From Pseudomonas nitroreducens NBRC 12694 (GTDB lineage: Bacteria; Pseudomonadota; Gammaproteobacteria; Pseudomonadales; Pseudomonadaceae): a stretch of DNA of 64,000 bases. This document shows positions 33,312 through 41,983 of the stretch, in pieces (the stretch's first letter is position 1; each line of letters starts with the position of its first letter). The stretch lies in NCBI RefSeq assembly GCF_002091755.1, contig NZ_BDAI01000001.1, positions 992,001 to 1,056,000 on the forward strand, in the 5' to 3' direction. Below the pieces are notes generated by a model. It was not told the origin of the DNA. It searched no databases and was given only the letters and a program-made list of their open reading frames with translations. Made by a program: the position numbers and the translations under genes.

Positions 33312-34061
33312 TTACTTCTTGGGCTGCTCTGCCGAAGCTTCCGGAGCCTCAGCCGCGTCAGGCTGATTCGGGTCCTTGATGGCCAGCAGTTCGAGGTCGA
33401 ACACCAGAACCGAGTTGGCCGGGATGGTCGGGCTCGGGCTCTGGGCACCGTAGGCCAGTTCGCTCGGGATGAAGAGCTTGATCTTCTCGCCGACGTGCAT
33501 CAGTTGCAGGGCCTCGACCCAACCCGGGATCACGCCGCCGACCGGCAGGTCGATCGGGCTGCCACGCTGGATGGAGCTGTCGAAGACAGTACCGTCGACC
33601 AGCTTGCCTTCGTAGTGAACGGTGACGACATCGGTAGCCTTGGGCTGTGCGCCGTCGGCTTTCTTCACGACTTCGTACTGCAGGCCGGACTTGGTGGTGA
33701 CCACGCCCTCACGCTTGCCGTTTTCCTCGAGGAATTTCTTGCCGGCTTCCAGGGCCTCGGCGTTCTTCTTGGCAACCTGCTCTTCAGTGCGCTTCTGCAG
33801 GGCAGTGAAGGCTTCGGTCAGCTCTTCGTCGGTCAGCTTCTGCTTCTGCTTGCCGACGGCATCTTCGATACCCAGGGCGACGGCTTTCGAATCCAGGTCA
33901 TTCATGCCTTCCTGGGCGAGGCTCTTGCCCATGTTCAGGCCGATGCCATAGGAAGCTTTCTGCGCAGGAGTCTTGAGTTCCACTTCGGCGGCCTGTTTGT
34001 CGCAGCCCGCGAGAACCAGGCCGACCAGCGCGATCGCTGCCGCCAACCGATGTTGTTTCAT
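33312..34061 (-). CDS. FKBP-type peptidyl-prolyl isomerase lipoprotein (FkpA/Mip-like)
   Basis: 249 residues. A lipoprotein signal ends LVGLVLAGCDKQ (lipobox LAGC), so it is anchored in the periplasm. An N-terminal helical dimerisation domain spans about 35-130 (KASYGIGLNMGKSLAQEG). The FKBP domain follows (about 135-235): VHYEGKLVDGTVFDSS, GGVIPGWVEALQLMHVGEK, LAYG and NSVLVFDLELL. It accelerates proline isomerisation and chaperones envelope proteins. Its C-terminus is an acidic/Ala-rich tail. ATG 34061 is chosen because AGGA precedes it and it starts the signal peptide. Confidence 0.92.
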   Translation of the reverse strand: MKQHRLAAAIALVGLVLAGCDKQAAEVELKTPAQKASYGIGLNMGKSLAQEGMNDLDSKAVALGIEDAVGKQKQKLTDEELTEAFTALQKRTEEQVAKKNAEALEAGKKFLEENGKREGVVTTKSGLQYEVVKKADGAQPKATDVVTVHYEGKLVDGTVFDSSIQRGSPIDLPVGGVIPGWVEALQLMHVGEKIKLFIPSELAYGAQSPSPTIPANSVLVFDLELLAIKDPNQPDAAEAPEASAEQPKK

Positions 34062-34300
34062 GCTGAATCCTTGTCTTTGCGCCGTCATGGCTTAAGTAAT
34101 GAAGCCGCGAGCTTATCAGGCGCTCGTGGCCAGTGGCTATGGGCAATAGGAACCACTGCCGAGAGAGAAGTTCCCACAGCAAACTTATAAGAAAATTAAC
34201 AGGATAAGACAGACGGCCAGCACGCAATCACGGTGATCGAAGCGGGCAACTTTGACGGGACGCTTTCGCAGGAAAGGCTTTTGCAGACAAGGAAAGGAAG

Positions 34301-34341
34301 GAAAAGAAAAAGCCCCCAGGTATCGCTACCTGAGGGCTTTT
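34301..34341 (-). terminator. Terminator of the tRNA-Val/tRNA-Asp transcript
   Basis: On the minus strand a long stem (about 34307-34322 with 34327-34341, one mismatch) ends in TTTTTCTTTTCC. It lies 8 bp past the tRNA-Asp 3' end. The rest of 34062-34300 shows nothing I can name apart from the FKBP promoter region. Confidence 0.88.
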
Positions 34342-34348
34342 CAGAATG

Positions 34349-34425
34349 TGGCGCAGCGGACGGGACTCGAACCCGCGACCCCCGGCGTGACAGGCCGGTA
34401 TTCTAACCGACTGAACTACCGCTGC
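34349..34425 (-). tRNA. tRNA-Asp (anticodon GTC)
   Basis: 77 nt with a complete cloverleaf. Acceptor GCAGCGG pairs with CCGCTGC, discriminator G, encoded CCA. The anticodon loop reads CTGTCAC, giving GTC. The T loop has GGTTCGAGTCC. It is the second gene of a two-tRNA transcript. Confidence 0.97.
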
Positions 34426-34438
34426 GTCGGACCTCGAG

Positions 34439-34514
34439 TGGTGGGTGATGACGGGATCGAACCGCCGACCCTCTGCTTGTAAGGCAGATGCTCTCCCGGC
34501 TGAGCTAATCACCC
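34439..34514 (-). tRNA. tRNA-Val (anticodon TAC)
   Basis: 76 nt. Acceptor GGGTGAT pairs with ATCACCC, and CCA is encoded. The anticodon loop CTTACAA gives TAC, reading GUA/GUG codons. It is 13 bp upstream of tRNA-Asp in the same transcript. Confidence 0.97.
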
Positions 34515-34691
34515 TTCGTCTCGAAGTGGGGCGCATTCTACGGAGGACATTTGCACCTGGCAAGCCCCTCGATGAAAAAAATTTTCAGATGTTCCAAAGG
34601 CTTAGATGAAGAGGGGGAATGACGAAACGGGGTTGGCCTGAACCGCGCCGAACGGAATAATGGCTCCTTTGTGTCCAGGAGTTAGCCCCTC

Positions 34692-35612
34692 ATGTGGTTC
34701 CGCAATCTGCTCGTATATCGCCTCACCCAGGATCTGCAGATCGACGCCGATGCCCTGGAAAAGGCCCTGGCCAGTAAACCGGCGCGCTCCTGCGCCAGCC
34801 AGGAGCTGACTACCTATGGTTTCTCCGCCCCCTTCGGCAAGGGCCCGGACGCGCCGCTGGTGCACGCCAGCGAGGGATTCTTCCTGATCAGTGCCCGCAA
34901 GGAAGAGCGCATCCTCCCCGGCAGCGTGGTACGTGACGCGCTCAAGGAGAAGGTCGACGAGATCGAAGCCGCACAGATGCGCAAGGTCTACAAGAAGGAA
35001 CGCGACCAGCTCAAGGACGAGATCGTCCAGACTCTGCTGCCACGCGCCTTCATCCGTCGTTCCGTGACCTTCGCCGCCATCGCTCCGAGCCTGGGGCTGA
35101 TCCTGGTCGATACCTCCAGCGCGAAGAAGGCCGAAGACCTGCTGTCCACCCTGCGCGAAGCGCTGGGCTCGCTGCCGGTGCGCCCGCTGACCGTGAAGAC
35201 CGCACCGACCGCCACCCTGACCGAATGGGTGAAAACCCAGGAAGCCGCCGGCGACTTCTTCGTCCTCGACGAGTGCGAGCTGCGTGACACCCACGAAGAC
35301 GGCGGCGTGGTGCGCTGCAAGCGCCAGGATCTGACCAGCGAGGAAATCCAGCTGCACCTGACCGCCGGCAAGCTGGTTACCCAGCTGTCCCTGGCCTGGT
35401 CCGACAAGCTGTCCTTCGTCCTCGACGACAAGGTCGCGATCAAGCGCCTGCGCTTCGAAGACATGCTGCAGGAGAAGGCGGAGCAGGACGGCGGCGAAGA
35501 CGCCCTCGGCCAGCTCGACGCCAGCTTCACCCTGATGATGCTGACCTTCGCCGAATTCCTTCCAGCGCTGATCGAAGCGCTCGGTGGCGAAGCGATGCCT
35601 GAAGGCATCTGA
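34692..35612 (+). CDS. rdgC: Recombination-associated protein RdgC
   Basis: 306 residues, the family length. It starts MWFRNLLVYRLTQDL, with family blocks TYGFSAPFGKG, FLISARKEERILPGSVVRDAL and FIRRSVTFAAIAPS. RdgC forms a ring dimer around duplex DNA and limits RecA filament growth. The ATG follows AGGAGTTAGCCCCTC. It is monocistronic and is followed by a strong GC hairpin. Confidence 0.94.
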   Translation: MWFRNLLVYRLTQDLQIDADALEKALASKPARSCASQELTTYGFSAPFGKGPDAPLVHASEGFFLISARKEERILPGSVVRDALKEKVDEIEAAQMRKVYKKERDQLKDEIVQTLLPRAFIRRSVTFAAIAPSLGLILVDTSSAKKAEDLLSTLREALGSLPVRPLTVKTAPTATLTEWVKTQEAAGDFFVLDECELRDTHEDGGVVRCKRQDLTSEEIQLHLTAGKLVTQLSLAWSDKLSFVLDDKVAIKRLRFEDMLQEKAEQDGGEDALGQLDASFTLMMLTFAEFLPALIEALGGEAMPEGI

Positions 35613-35618
35613 TGCCGT

Positions 35619-35648
35619 GACAGGCGCCGCGTCCTCGCGGCGCCTGTC
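35619..35648 (+). terminator. Strong hairpin after rdgC
   Basis: A perfect 13-bp GC stem (35619-35631 with 35636-35648, loop TCCT), but without a following T run. It may end the rdgC transcript with Rho or protect its 3' end. Confidence 0.55.
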
Positions 35649-35684
35649 CTGACAATAAGGCCCACATAAAAAGAAGGACGGCCC

Positions 35685-36641
35685 ATGCGTGCTCTCATCC
35701 TGCTCAGCCGCTTCATGGGCAACACCTTCGCCCTCTGGGTGCTGCTCTTCGCCATTCTGGCGTTCTTCATCCCCTCACTCTTCACTCCGCTCACCGTCGC
35801 CATCGTCCCCATGCTCGGCGTGGTGATGTTCGGCATGGGCCTGACGCTCAAGGTCGAGGACTTCGCCGAAGTCGCCCGGCACCCGTGGCGCGTCACCCTC
35901 GGTGTGATCGCCCACTTCGTGATCATGCCCGGCATGGCCTGGCTGCTCTGCCAACTGATGCACCTGCCGCCGGAAATCGCCGTGGGCGTGATCCTGGTCG
36001 GCTGCTGCCCCAGCGGTACCGCTTCCAACGTGATGACCTGGCTCTCGCGCGGCGATCTGGCGCTTTCCGTGGCCATCGCCGGTGTGACCACCCTCCTCGC
36101 CCCGCTGCTGACTCCGGCGCTGATCTGGCTGCTGGCCTCGGCCTGGCTACCGGTGTCCTTCGGCGCGCTGTTCTGGTCGATCCTGCAGGTCGTCGTGGTA
36201 CCCATCGTCCTCGGCATCGTCGCTCAGCGCATGCTCGGGGCGCGAGTTCGTCACGTGGTCGATGTGCTGCCGCTGATCTCGGTGATTTCCATCGTGATCA
36301 TCGTCGCCGCCGTGGTCGCGGCCAGCCAGGCGAAGATCGCCGAATCCGGCCTGCTGATCATGGCCGTGGTGATCCTGCACAACGGTTTCGGCTTCCTGCT
36401 CGGCTACTTCACCGCCAAGGTCTTCGGGCTGCCGCTGGCGCAGCGCAAATCGCTGGCGCTGGAAGTCGGCATGCAGAACTCCGGGCTTGGCGCCGCGCTG
36501 GCCAGTGCGCACTTCTCGCCGCTGGCGGCCGTACCCAGCGCGCTGTTCAGCGTCTGGCACAACATTTCCGGCGCTACGCTTTCCACCTGGTTCCGACGCA
36601 TGTCCGATGAGCCACCCGTCCAGAAAGAAGCCCCGCAATAG
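35685..36641 (+). CDS. Bile acid:sodium symporter (BASS) family transporter
   Basis: 318 residues with nine to ten membrane helices. BASS landmarks are MLGVVMFGMGLTLKVEDF near 43-60, GCCPSGTASNVMTWLSRGD near 105-124 and LALEVGMQNSGLGAALASAHF near 260. Bacterial members carry organic acids such as pantoate, pyruvate or other carboxylates with sodium; the cargo here is not known. A stem-loop (36641-36648 with 36659-36666) starts at the last base of its stop codon and may act as a weak terminator before the sugE riboswitch. AAGGA precedes the ATG. Confidence 0.88.
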   Translation: MRALILLSRFMGNTFALWVLLFAILAFFIPSLFTPLTVAIVPMLGVVMFGMGLTLKVEDFAEVARHPWRVTLGVIAHFVIMPGMAWLLCQLMHLPPEIAVGVILVGCCPSGTASNVMTWLSRGDLALSVAIAGVTTLLAPLLTPALIWLLASAWLPVSFGALFWSILQVVVVPIVLGIVAQRMLGARVRHVVDVLPLISVISIVIIVAAVVAASQAKIAESGLLIMAVVILHNGFGFLLGYFTAKVFGLPLAQRKSLALEVGMQNSGLGAALASAHFSPLAAVPSALFSVWHNISGATLSTWFRRMSDEPPVQKEAPQ

Positions 36642-36699
36642 GGCAACCTCCCGCGCCGGGTTGCCCGGCGCACCGCTTTTGTGCAAAATAATGCACATT

Positions 36700-36746
36700 G
36701 TGAGGACGACCTCACCACCTTCCGGTGCTCCAGCGGGGACGGCCCT
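36700..36746 (+). promoter_or_regulatory. Guanidine-II (mini-ykkC) riboswitch
   Basis: Two small hairpins with the diagnostic ACGR loops: P1 is GTGAGG-ACGA-CCTCAC (36700-36715) and P2 is GGGG-ACGG-CCCT (36735-36746, closed by a G-U pair), with a 19-nt linker. P2 ends 28 bp before the sugE ATG and close to the GGAGAG ribosome site (36765-36770), which fits control of translation initiation. This class binds guanidinium and typically precedes SMR-family exporters. Confidence 0.9.
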
Positions 36747-36774
36747 CCATTCCATCCACCGTCTGGAGAGTTCC

Positions 36775-37089
36775 ATGTCCTGGATCATTCTGTTCGTCGC
36801 CGGCCTGTTCGAAGTGGGCTGGGCTGTCGGCCTGAAATACACCGAAGGCTTCACCCGACCGATACCGACCATCCTCACCGTGCTGGCGATCATCACCAGC
36901 ATGGGCCTGCTTGGCCTGGCCATGAGGAATCTGCCCCTGGGCACCGCCTACGCCATCTGGACCGGTGTCGGCGCTGTCGGCACCGTCATCGTCGGGATCG
37001 TGCTGTTCGGCGAGTCCATGGCGCCGGTACGCCTGCTCAGCGTTGCGCTGATCCTGTGCGGACTGGTCGGACTGAAAATGAGCCACTGA
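36775..37089 (+). CDS. sugE: SugE/Gdx guanidinium exporter (SMR family)
   Basis: 104 residues with four helices. SugE-type SMR signatures are present: MSWIILFVAGLFEVGWAVGL with the essential Glu13, LGLAMRNLPLGTAYAIWTGVG, and GESMAPVRLLSVALILCGLV. The Gdx branch of SMR proteins exports guanidinium in exchange for protons rather than broad drugs. The guanidine-II riboswitch directly upstream is strong independent support for this substrate. GGAGAG lies 4 bp before the ATG. It is monocistronic, with a cold-shock gene following after 205 bp. Confidence 0.94.
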   Translation: MSWIILFVAGLFEVGWAVGLKYTEGFTRPIPTILTVLAIITSMGLLGLAMRNLPLGTAYAIWTGVGAVGTVIVGIVLFGESMAPVRLLSVALILCGLVGLKMSH

Positions 37090-37294
37090 CGCTGTATCGG
37101 TTCTCGATACCGGCGGGTTGTCGCTTTCCCGAAAATTTGTCGGTATGCTGCGGGCCACTGTGTTTGCTTGGGTCACTGTGGCTCGTGACCTGGTGGGGCC
37201 ATTCCCCACCACCCGGCTTCGACTGCACCTTGCAACTCAGGACGAGCGCGGACCTTTCCGCAAAACAATATTCAATTGTTCAAGGTGTATCTCC

Positions 37295-37504
37295 ATGTCG
37301 AATCGTCAGACCGGCACCGTCAAGTGGTTCAATGACGCCAAGGGCTTCGGCTTCATCACTCCGGAAAGCGGCAACGATGTCTTCGTGCACTTCCGCTCCA
37401 TCCAGGGCACCGGCTTCAAGTCGCTGCAGGAAGGCCAGAAGGTCTCCTTCATCGTGGTTGAAGGCCAGAAGGGCCTGCAGGCTGACGAAGTTCAGGTCAT
37501 CTGA
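37295..37504 (+). CDS. Cold-shock-domain protein (CspA family, CapB-like)
   Basis: A 69-residue single OB-fold protein. RNP1 is KGFGFI and RNP2 is VFVHF, both intact; the start is MSNRQTGTVKWFNDAKGFGF. It binds single-stranded RNA and DNA and melts structure. By map position it matches what I recall as capB of P. aeruginosa. The 205-bp region before it is a long leader with small hairpins (GCGG-ACCTTT-CCGC at about 37251 and AACAAT...ATTGTT at 37264-37280), typical of cold-shock mRNAs. AAGG is 9 bp before the ATG. Confidence 0.93.
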   Translation: MSNRQTGTVKWFNDAKGFGFITPESGNDVFVHFRSIQGTGFKSLQEGQKVSFIVVEGQKGLQADEVQVI

Positions 37505-37521
37505 ACCGCGACACGCCCATG

Positions 37522-37550
37522 AAAAAGCCCCGGCATTGCCGGGGCTTTTT
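37522..37550. terminator. Bidirectional terminator between the cold-shock gene and the MFS-acyltransferase gene
   Basis: A 13-bp stem (37522-37534 with 37538-37550, loop ATT) has five A on one side and five T on the other, serving both convergent transcripts. Confidence 0.92.
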
Positions 37551-37567
37551 CTTTGCCGCCAATAAAG

Positions 37568-39442
37568 TCAGCGCGCCGCGCCGCGCAGCATCGCGACCTG
37601 CTCCTGCAGCGCCAGGCGCCTGGCCTCTTCCGGTGCCACCGGTTGACCAGCCACCAGGCACACCCGCGACCACAGCCGGCGGAAGAAGCCCTTCTGCGGG
37701 TCACGGCTGAAGAAGCTGCCCCACAGGCCCTGCAACGCCATCGGGATCACCGGCACCGGCGTCTCCTCGATGATGCGCTCCACGCCGCCGCGGAACTCGT
37801 TCATCTCGCCATCCAGGGTCAGCATGCCCTCGGGGAAGATGCACACCAGCTCTCCTTCTCGCAGGTACTCGGCGACTTTGGCGAAAGCCTTTTCGTAGGT
37901 CTCCGGATCCTCGTTACGCCCGGCGATCGGCACCGCGCCGGCCGTACGGAAGATGAAATTGAGCACCGGGATGCGGAAGATCTTGTAGTACATGACAAAG
38001 CGCACCGGGCGCCGCACCGAACCCGCAATCAGCAGCGCATCGACGAAGGACACGTGGTTGCACACCAGCACCGCGGGGCCTTCGTCGGGGATGGCTTCAA
38101 GGTTGCGATGGTCGACTCGGTACATCGAATGGGTCAGCAGCCAGACCAGGAAGCGCATGGTGAACTCGGGCACGATCTTGAAGATGTAGACGTTCACCGC
38201 GACGTTCATCAGCGAGAGCACGAGGAACAGCTCGGGGATCGTCAGCTTCGCCACCGACAGCAGCAGGATCGAGACGATCGCCGCCACCACCATGAATAGC
38301 GCATTGAGGATGTTGTTCGCCGCGATCACCCGCGCGCGCTTGTCTTCCTCGGTGCGCGCCTGGATCAGTGCGTACAGCGGCACGATGTAGAAGCCGCCGA
38401 AGATACCGATGCCGAGGATATCCGCCAGCACAGCCCAGGACTGCGAGTGCTCCAGCACGGCCAGCCAGTTGTAGGGCTGCGCGCCCTGCGGGAAGCCGCC
38501 CGAATGCCACCACAGGAGGATGCCGAACAGGCTCAGGCCGATGGAGCCGAAGGGCACCAGGCCGATTTCCACCTTCTTGCCGGAAAGCTTTTCGCAAAGC
38601 ATCGAGCCCAGCGCGATGCCCACCGAGAACACGGTGAGGATCAGCGTCACCACGCTCTCGTCGCCATGCAGCAGTTCCTTGGCGTAGGTCGGGATCTGCG
38701 TCAGGTAGACCGCGCCGAGGAACCAGAACCAGGAGTTGCCCACCAGCGAGCGCGACACCGCCGGGCGCTGGCGCAGACCGAGCAGGAGGATGCTCCAGGA
38801 CTGGCGGAAGATGTTCCAGTCGACCTTCAGGTCCGGCAGCGCAGCTGCCGCACGGGGAATGTTGCGGCTGGCGAGGAAACCGCAGACAGCCACCAGCACC
38901 ACGGCGATGCCGACGCCGGCCGCATAGTCCTGCCGCGACATCAGCACGCCGGCGCCGATGGTGCCGCAGAGGATGGCGAGGAAGGTGCCCATTTCCACCA
39001 GGGCGTTGCCGCCAACCAGTTCGTCCTCGCGCAGGTGTTGCGGCAGGATCGAGTACTTCACCGGGCCGAACAGCGCCGAGTGCGTGCCCATGGCGAACAG
39101 CGCGAGGAACAGCAGCGGCAGGCTGCCGAACACGAAGCCCGCGGCGCCCACCGCCATGATCACGATCTCGGCCAGCTTCAGCGCGCGCATCAGCGCGTCC
39201 TTGTTGAACTTCTCGCCGAACTGGCCGCCCAGGGCGGAGAACAGGAAGAACGGCAGGATGAACAACAGCGCGCAGAGGTTGACCAGCAGGTTGCGGTCAC
39301 CGCCGACGGTGAGATGGTAGAGGATCGCCAGGATCAGCGACTGTTTGAAGATGTTGTCGTTGAACGCACCCAGCAGCTGGGTAATGAAGAAGGGCAGGAA
39401 TCGCTTGGTGCCCAGCAGGGCGAATTGCGAGTGTTGAGACAT
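37568..39442 (-). CDS. LplT-PlsC fusion: lysophospholipid MFS transporter with acyltransferase domain
   Basis: 624 residues. The first about 415 form an LplT-like MFS transporter with 11-12 helices (FLPFFITQLLGAFNDNIFKQ, MGTHSALFGPVKYSILP). The last about 190 are a PlsC-type acyltransferase with NHVSFVDALL (NHx4D) and the FPEG motif in CIFPEGMLTLDGEMNEFRGG. This matches the LplT-Aas system, which flips lysophospholipid inward and re-acylates it, but the AMP-ligase part of Aas is absent. The enzyme therefore probably uses acyl-CoA or acyl-ACP supplied by others. The order is standard in Pseudomonas. There is no operon partner. Confidence 0.9.
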   Translation of the reverse strand: MSQHSQFALLGTKRFLPFFITQLLGAFNDNIFKQSLILAILYHLTVGGDRNLLVNLCALLFILPFFLFSALGGQFGEKFNKDALMRALKLAEIVIMAVGAAGFVFGSLPLLFLALFAMGTHSALFGPVKYSILPQHLREDELVGGNALVEMGTFLAILCGTIGAGVLMSRQDYAAGVGIAVVLVAVCGFLASRNIPRAAAALPDLKVDWNIFRQSWSILLLGLRQRPAVSRSLVGNSWFWFLGAVYLTQIPTYAKELLHGDESVVTLILTVFSVGIALGSMLCEKLSGKKVEIGLVPFGSIGLSLFGILLWWHSGGFPQGAQPYNWLAVLEHSQSWAVLADILGIGIFGGFYIVPLYALIQARTEEDKRARVIAANNILNALFMVVAAIVSILLLSVAKLTIPELFLVLSLMNVAVNVYIFKIVPEFTMRFLVWLLTHSMYRVDHRNLEAIPDEGPAVLVCNHVSFVDALLIAGSVRRPVRFVMYYKIFRIPVLNFIFRTAGAVPIAGRNEDPETYEKAFAKVAEYLREGELVCIFPEGMLTLDGEMNEFRGGVERIIEETPVPVIPMALQGLWGSFFSRDPQKGFFRRLWSRVCLVAGQPVAPEEARRLALQEQVAMLRGAAR

Positions 39443-39558
39443 CGTCCTTGTTTACCTGCGTAGCGGCCTTGAGCCGGAATGACAGCACGGATATGACGGC
39501 AACAGCGTGAAGAAAAGCCACATTTTCCGCACAAATCCATTCGAACGCCGTAATCCGT

Positions 39559-39592
39559 GCAAGAAAAAGCCCGTCGCGAAGGACGGGTTTTT
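39559..39592 (-). terminator. Terminator of the TonB receptor gene
   Basis: An 11-bp stem with one G-U pair (39564-39574 with about 39582-39592) is followed on the minus strand by TTTTTCTTG, 19 bp past the receptor stop. The remainder of the 39443-39610 gap is unremarkable. Confidence 0.88.
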
Positions 39593-39610
39593 CAATGAGC
39601 CGGGAAGACG

Positions 39611-41776
39611 TCAGAAGCCGACGCTGCCCTGCACGTAGAAAGTGCGCGGCTCGCCCAGGTAAATCCCGGCGTTGTTGTCGCTGGAACGGGTGTAGTTCAT
39701 CTGGTCGAAGATGTTCTTCACCCCGGCGGCGACTTTCAGGTTCGACGCCTGCGGGCCGAAGTCGTAGCCCACGCGGGCGTTCCACAGCACGTAGCCGGGG
39801 ATGTCGCCGTACTGGCCATCGGCGCTCGGCTCGGTGATGTAGTTGCCGGTGAAGCTGCCGTTGGAGTTGGTGGTCGGGCCGGGCGCGCGCTGCCCCGACT
39901 GGGCGAAGCCGTCGACGTTGTAGGTCCAGCGGTCATGCTCGTAGCGCAGGCCGATGGTCGCCACCTGGCGCGAGTACAGCGGCAGGTCGCGGCCCTTGAA
40001 CGACGGGATCTCACCTTCGTAGGTAGCGCGGGTATAGGTGAAGGTGCCGTAGGCAGTCAGGCCGGCGAGTACCGGGTCCAGCGCAGCCATGTCGTAGTGC
40101 GCGGAGGTCTCGATGCCCTGGTGCTTGGTGGCGCCCAGGTTGGTCCAGCCCACGTCGTTGCTGATGTACTGCAGCTCATCGTCGAAGTCGATGTAGAACA
40201 GCGTGACTTCGCCACCCCAGGTGCCGTTGTCGTAGCGCGTGCCCACTTCGTAGGTCTTCGCCTTCTCGGGCTGCAGGCCGCTGGCGGTGTCGTTGCCGCT
40301 GCCGCCCTGGCCGAGCTGGAAGTATTGCAGGCTGCCGAAGGAGGTCTCGTAGTTGGCGAACAGCTTCCACTCGTCCGACAGGTGATACATCACCGCGAGC
40401 GCCGGCAGCGGCTCGTTGTAGTCCTTGCTGCGGTTCTTCTCCTGGACCGGCTTGCCCTTGTTGTCGAGGACCGGGCGCTCGTGCCAGTCAGTGGAGATGC
40501 GCTCGAAGCGGATGCCCGGGGTAACGGTCCAGTTGCCCACGTCGATCTTGTCGTCGAGGTAGAGGGAGTTCGCCTCGGTACCGCCTGTGCGGTCCTGGTA
40601 GGTGTGGCCGTCGGCGCCGGGTATCGGCGTCGGGATGTTGTTCACCAGGCCGACCTGGCTGGCGCGCTCGTGCATCGCCTCCTTCAGGTAGCGATAGCCG
40701 ATGCTGGCTTCCTGGGTGGTCGGGCCGACCATGAAGATCTTCGACACGCGTGGCTCGATACCGAAGGTGTGGTAGTCGCGCGGGTAGGACGCCAGGGTCT
40801 TGAGGTCGCGGTTGGCGATGTTGCTGCCACGGAAGCTGTCGCTGTAGTAGGTCAGCACTTCGACCTGGGTGAGGTCGTCGATCTGCCGCTTGTACTTTAG
40901 CGAGACGTCCTTGCGACGACCGGTGAAGTTGTCGTAGTCGCGCACCGACTGGTACGGGTCCTTGTCGAACTGCGCCTGGGTCAGGCCACCGGGCATGTCG
41001 GCGCTGCCGTCGTAGTAGTGGAAGTTGGCGGAGAACTCGTCGACATCGGTGGGCGCCCAGTGGGTCTTGAACATCACGTCGTCGATGTCGGTGGCGTCGT
41101 TGCCGTCGCGGTAGCCCGCGCCCTTCACGCCCGAATACAGCAGTGCAGCGCCCATGCCGTTGTCGGCGGTACCGCCGAGGAAGGCGTTGTAGAGCTTCTT
41201 CCAGCCGCCGTGGGAAGCGGTTTCTACGGTGCTGCCGACGTCGCCGGAGAACTCCTTGGGAATCGCCCGGGTGACGAAGTTGATCACCCCGCCGACGTTC
41301 TGCGGTCCATAGCGCACGGAACCGGCGCCACGTACGACGTCGACGCTGTCGAGGTTGCCCACCGACAGCGGGAACATCGACAGCTGCGGCTGGCCATAGG
41401 GCGCCACGGCGGCCGGGACGCCATCGATGAGTACGGTGGAGCGTGGCGACAGGCGCGAGGTCAGGCCGCGCACGCCGACGTTGAGGGAAACATCGCTGCC
41501 GCCGGTGCCGTTGTTGTCCTGCACCTGCACGCCGGGAATACCGCGCAGCACGTCGCGTACGTTCTGCGCGCCCTCTTCGATCATCTGCTCGCGGCGTACC
41601 ACGGTGCGCGCGCCGGGGTGGTTCTGCACAACCTGCTGGTCGGCCTCGCCGAGCCAGTCACCGACGACGGTGACGGTCTCCAGTTCCCTGGTGTCTTCTT
41701 CGGCCTGCGCCGGCAGCAGCGGCGTGGCCAGGGCAACGGCGATCGCCAGGCGCGACCACGAACGAACGTGCGACAT
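39611..41776 (-). CDS. TonB-dependent outer-membrane receptor (FecA-like)
   Basis: 721 residues from ATG 41776, preceded by GGGGAGGGGGA; a longer frame upstream has no site. A signal peptide ends PLLPAQAEED. The TonB box region is ELETVTVVGD, with no N-terminal signalling domain. The plug (about 50-170) contains RDVLRGIPGVQVQDNNGTGG and RGAGSVRYGPQNVGGVINFV. A 22-strand barrel ends in the canonical ...QGSVGF. The FecA/iron-chelate subgroup fits RYGPQNVGG. The ligand is unknown. The AraC gene directly upstream on the same strand is its likely regulator. Confidence 0.9.
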   Translation of the reverse strand: MSHVRSWSRLAIAVALATPLLPAQAEEDTRELETVTVVGDWLGEADQQVVQNHPGARTVVRREQMIEEGAQNVRDVLRGIPGVQVQDNNGTGGSDVSLNVGVRGLTSRLSPRSTVLIDGVPAAVAPYGQPQLSMFPLSVGNLDSVDVVRGAGSVRYGPQNVGGVINFVTRAIPKEFSGDVGSTVETASHGGWKKLYNAFLGGTADNGMGAALLYSGVKGAGYRDGNDATDIDDVMFKTHWAPTDVDEFSANFHYYDGSADMPGGLTQAQFDKDPYQSVRDYDNFTGRRKDVSLKYKRQIDDLTQVEVLTYYSDSFRGSNIANRDLKTLASYPRDYHTFGIEPRVSKIFMVGPTTQEASIGYRYLKEAMHERASQVGLVNNIPTPIPGADGHTYQDRTGGTEANSLYLDDKIDVGNWTVTPGIRFERISTDWHERPVLDNKGKPVQEKNRSKDYNEPLPALAVMYHLSDEWKLFANYETSFGSLQYFQLGQGGSGNDTASGLQPEKAKTYEVGTRYDNGTWGGEVTLFYIDFDDELQYISNDVGWTNLGATKHQGIETSAHYDMAALDPVLAGLTAYGTFTYTRATYEGEIPSFKGRDLPLYSRQVATIGLRYEHDRWTYNVDGFAQSGQRAPGPTTNSNGSFTGNYITEPSADGQYGDIPGYVLWNARVGYDFGPQASNLKVAAGVKNIFDQMNYTRSSDNNAGIYLGEPRTFYVQGSVGF

Positions 41777-41835
41777 GCTCCCCCTCCCCGGGTACTTCGT
41801 GAAGGGGTGGCAAATTAAAGCCGAATGTAAATTTT

Positions 41836-41859
41836 GTAAATGCAAATGTATCGCAAATG
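41836..41859. promoter_or_regulatory. Direct heptamer repeats upstream of the TonB receptor
   Basis: GTAAATG (41836), GCAAATG (41842) and GCAAATG (41853) lie 60-84 bp before the receptor start in an AT-rich stretch. Two of them are 11 bp apart, one helical turn, as in AraC-family operators. Assigning the site to the adjacent AraC protein is inference. Confidence 0.4.
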
Positions 41860-41983
41860 AAAAAATATTCCGATTGACTCAGATTCTCTTTCCGTCGTAT
41901 CGAACGATCGCTCAATGGCGTGTCGATAAAAAAGCCGGCCCCCCATCAAGGGCAAGGTTCTTCAGGGGAATACGGCAGAAACG

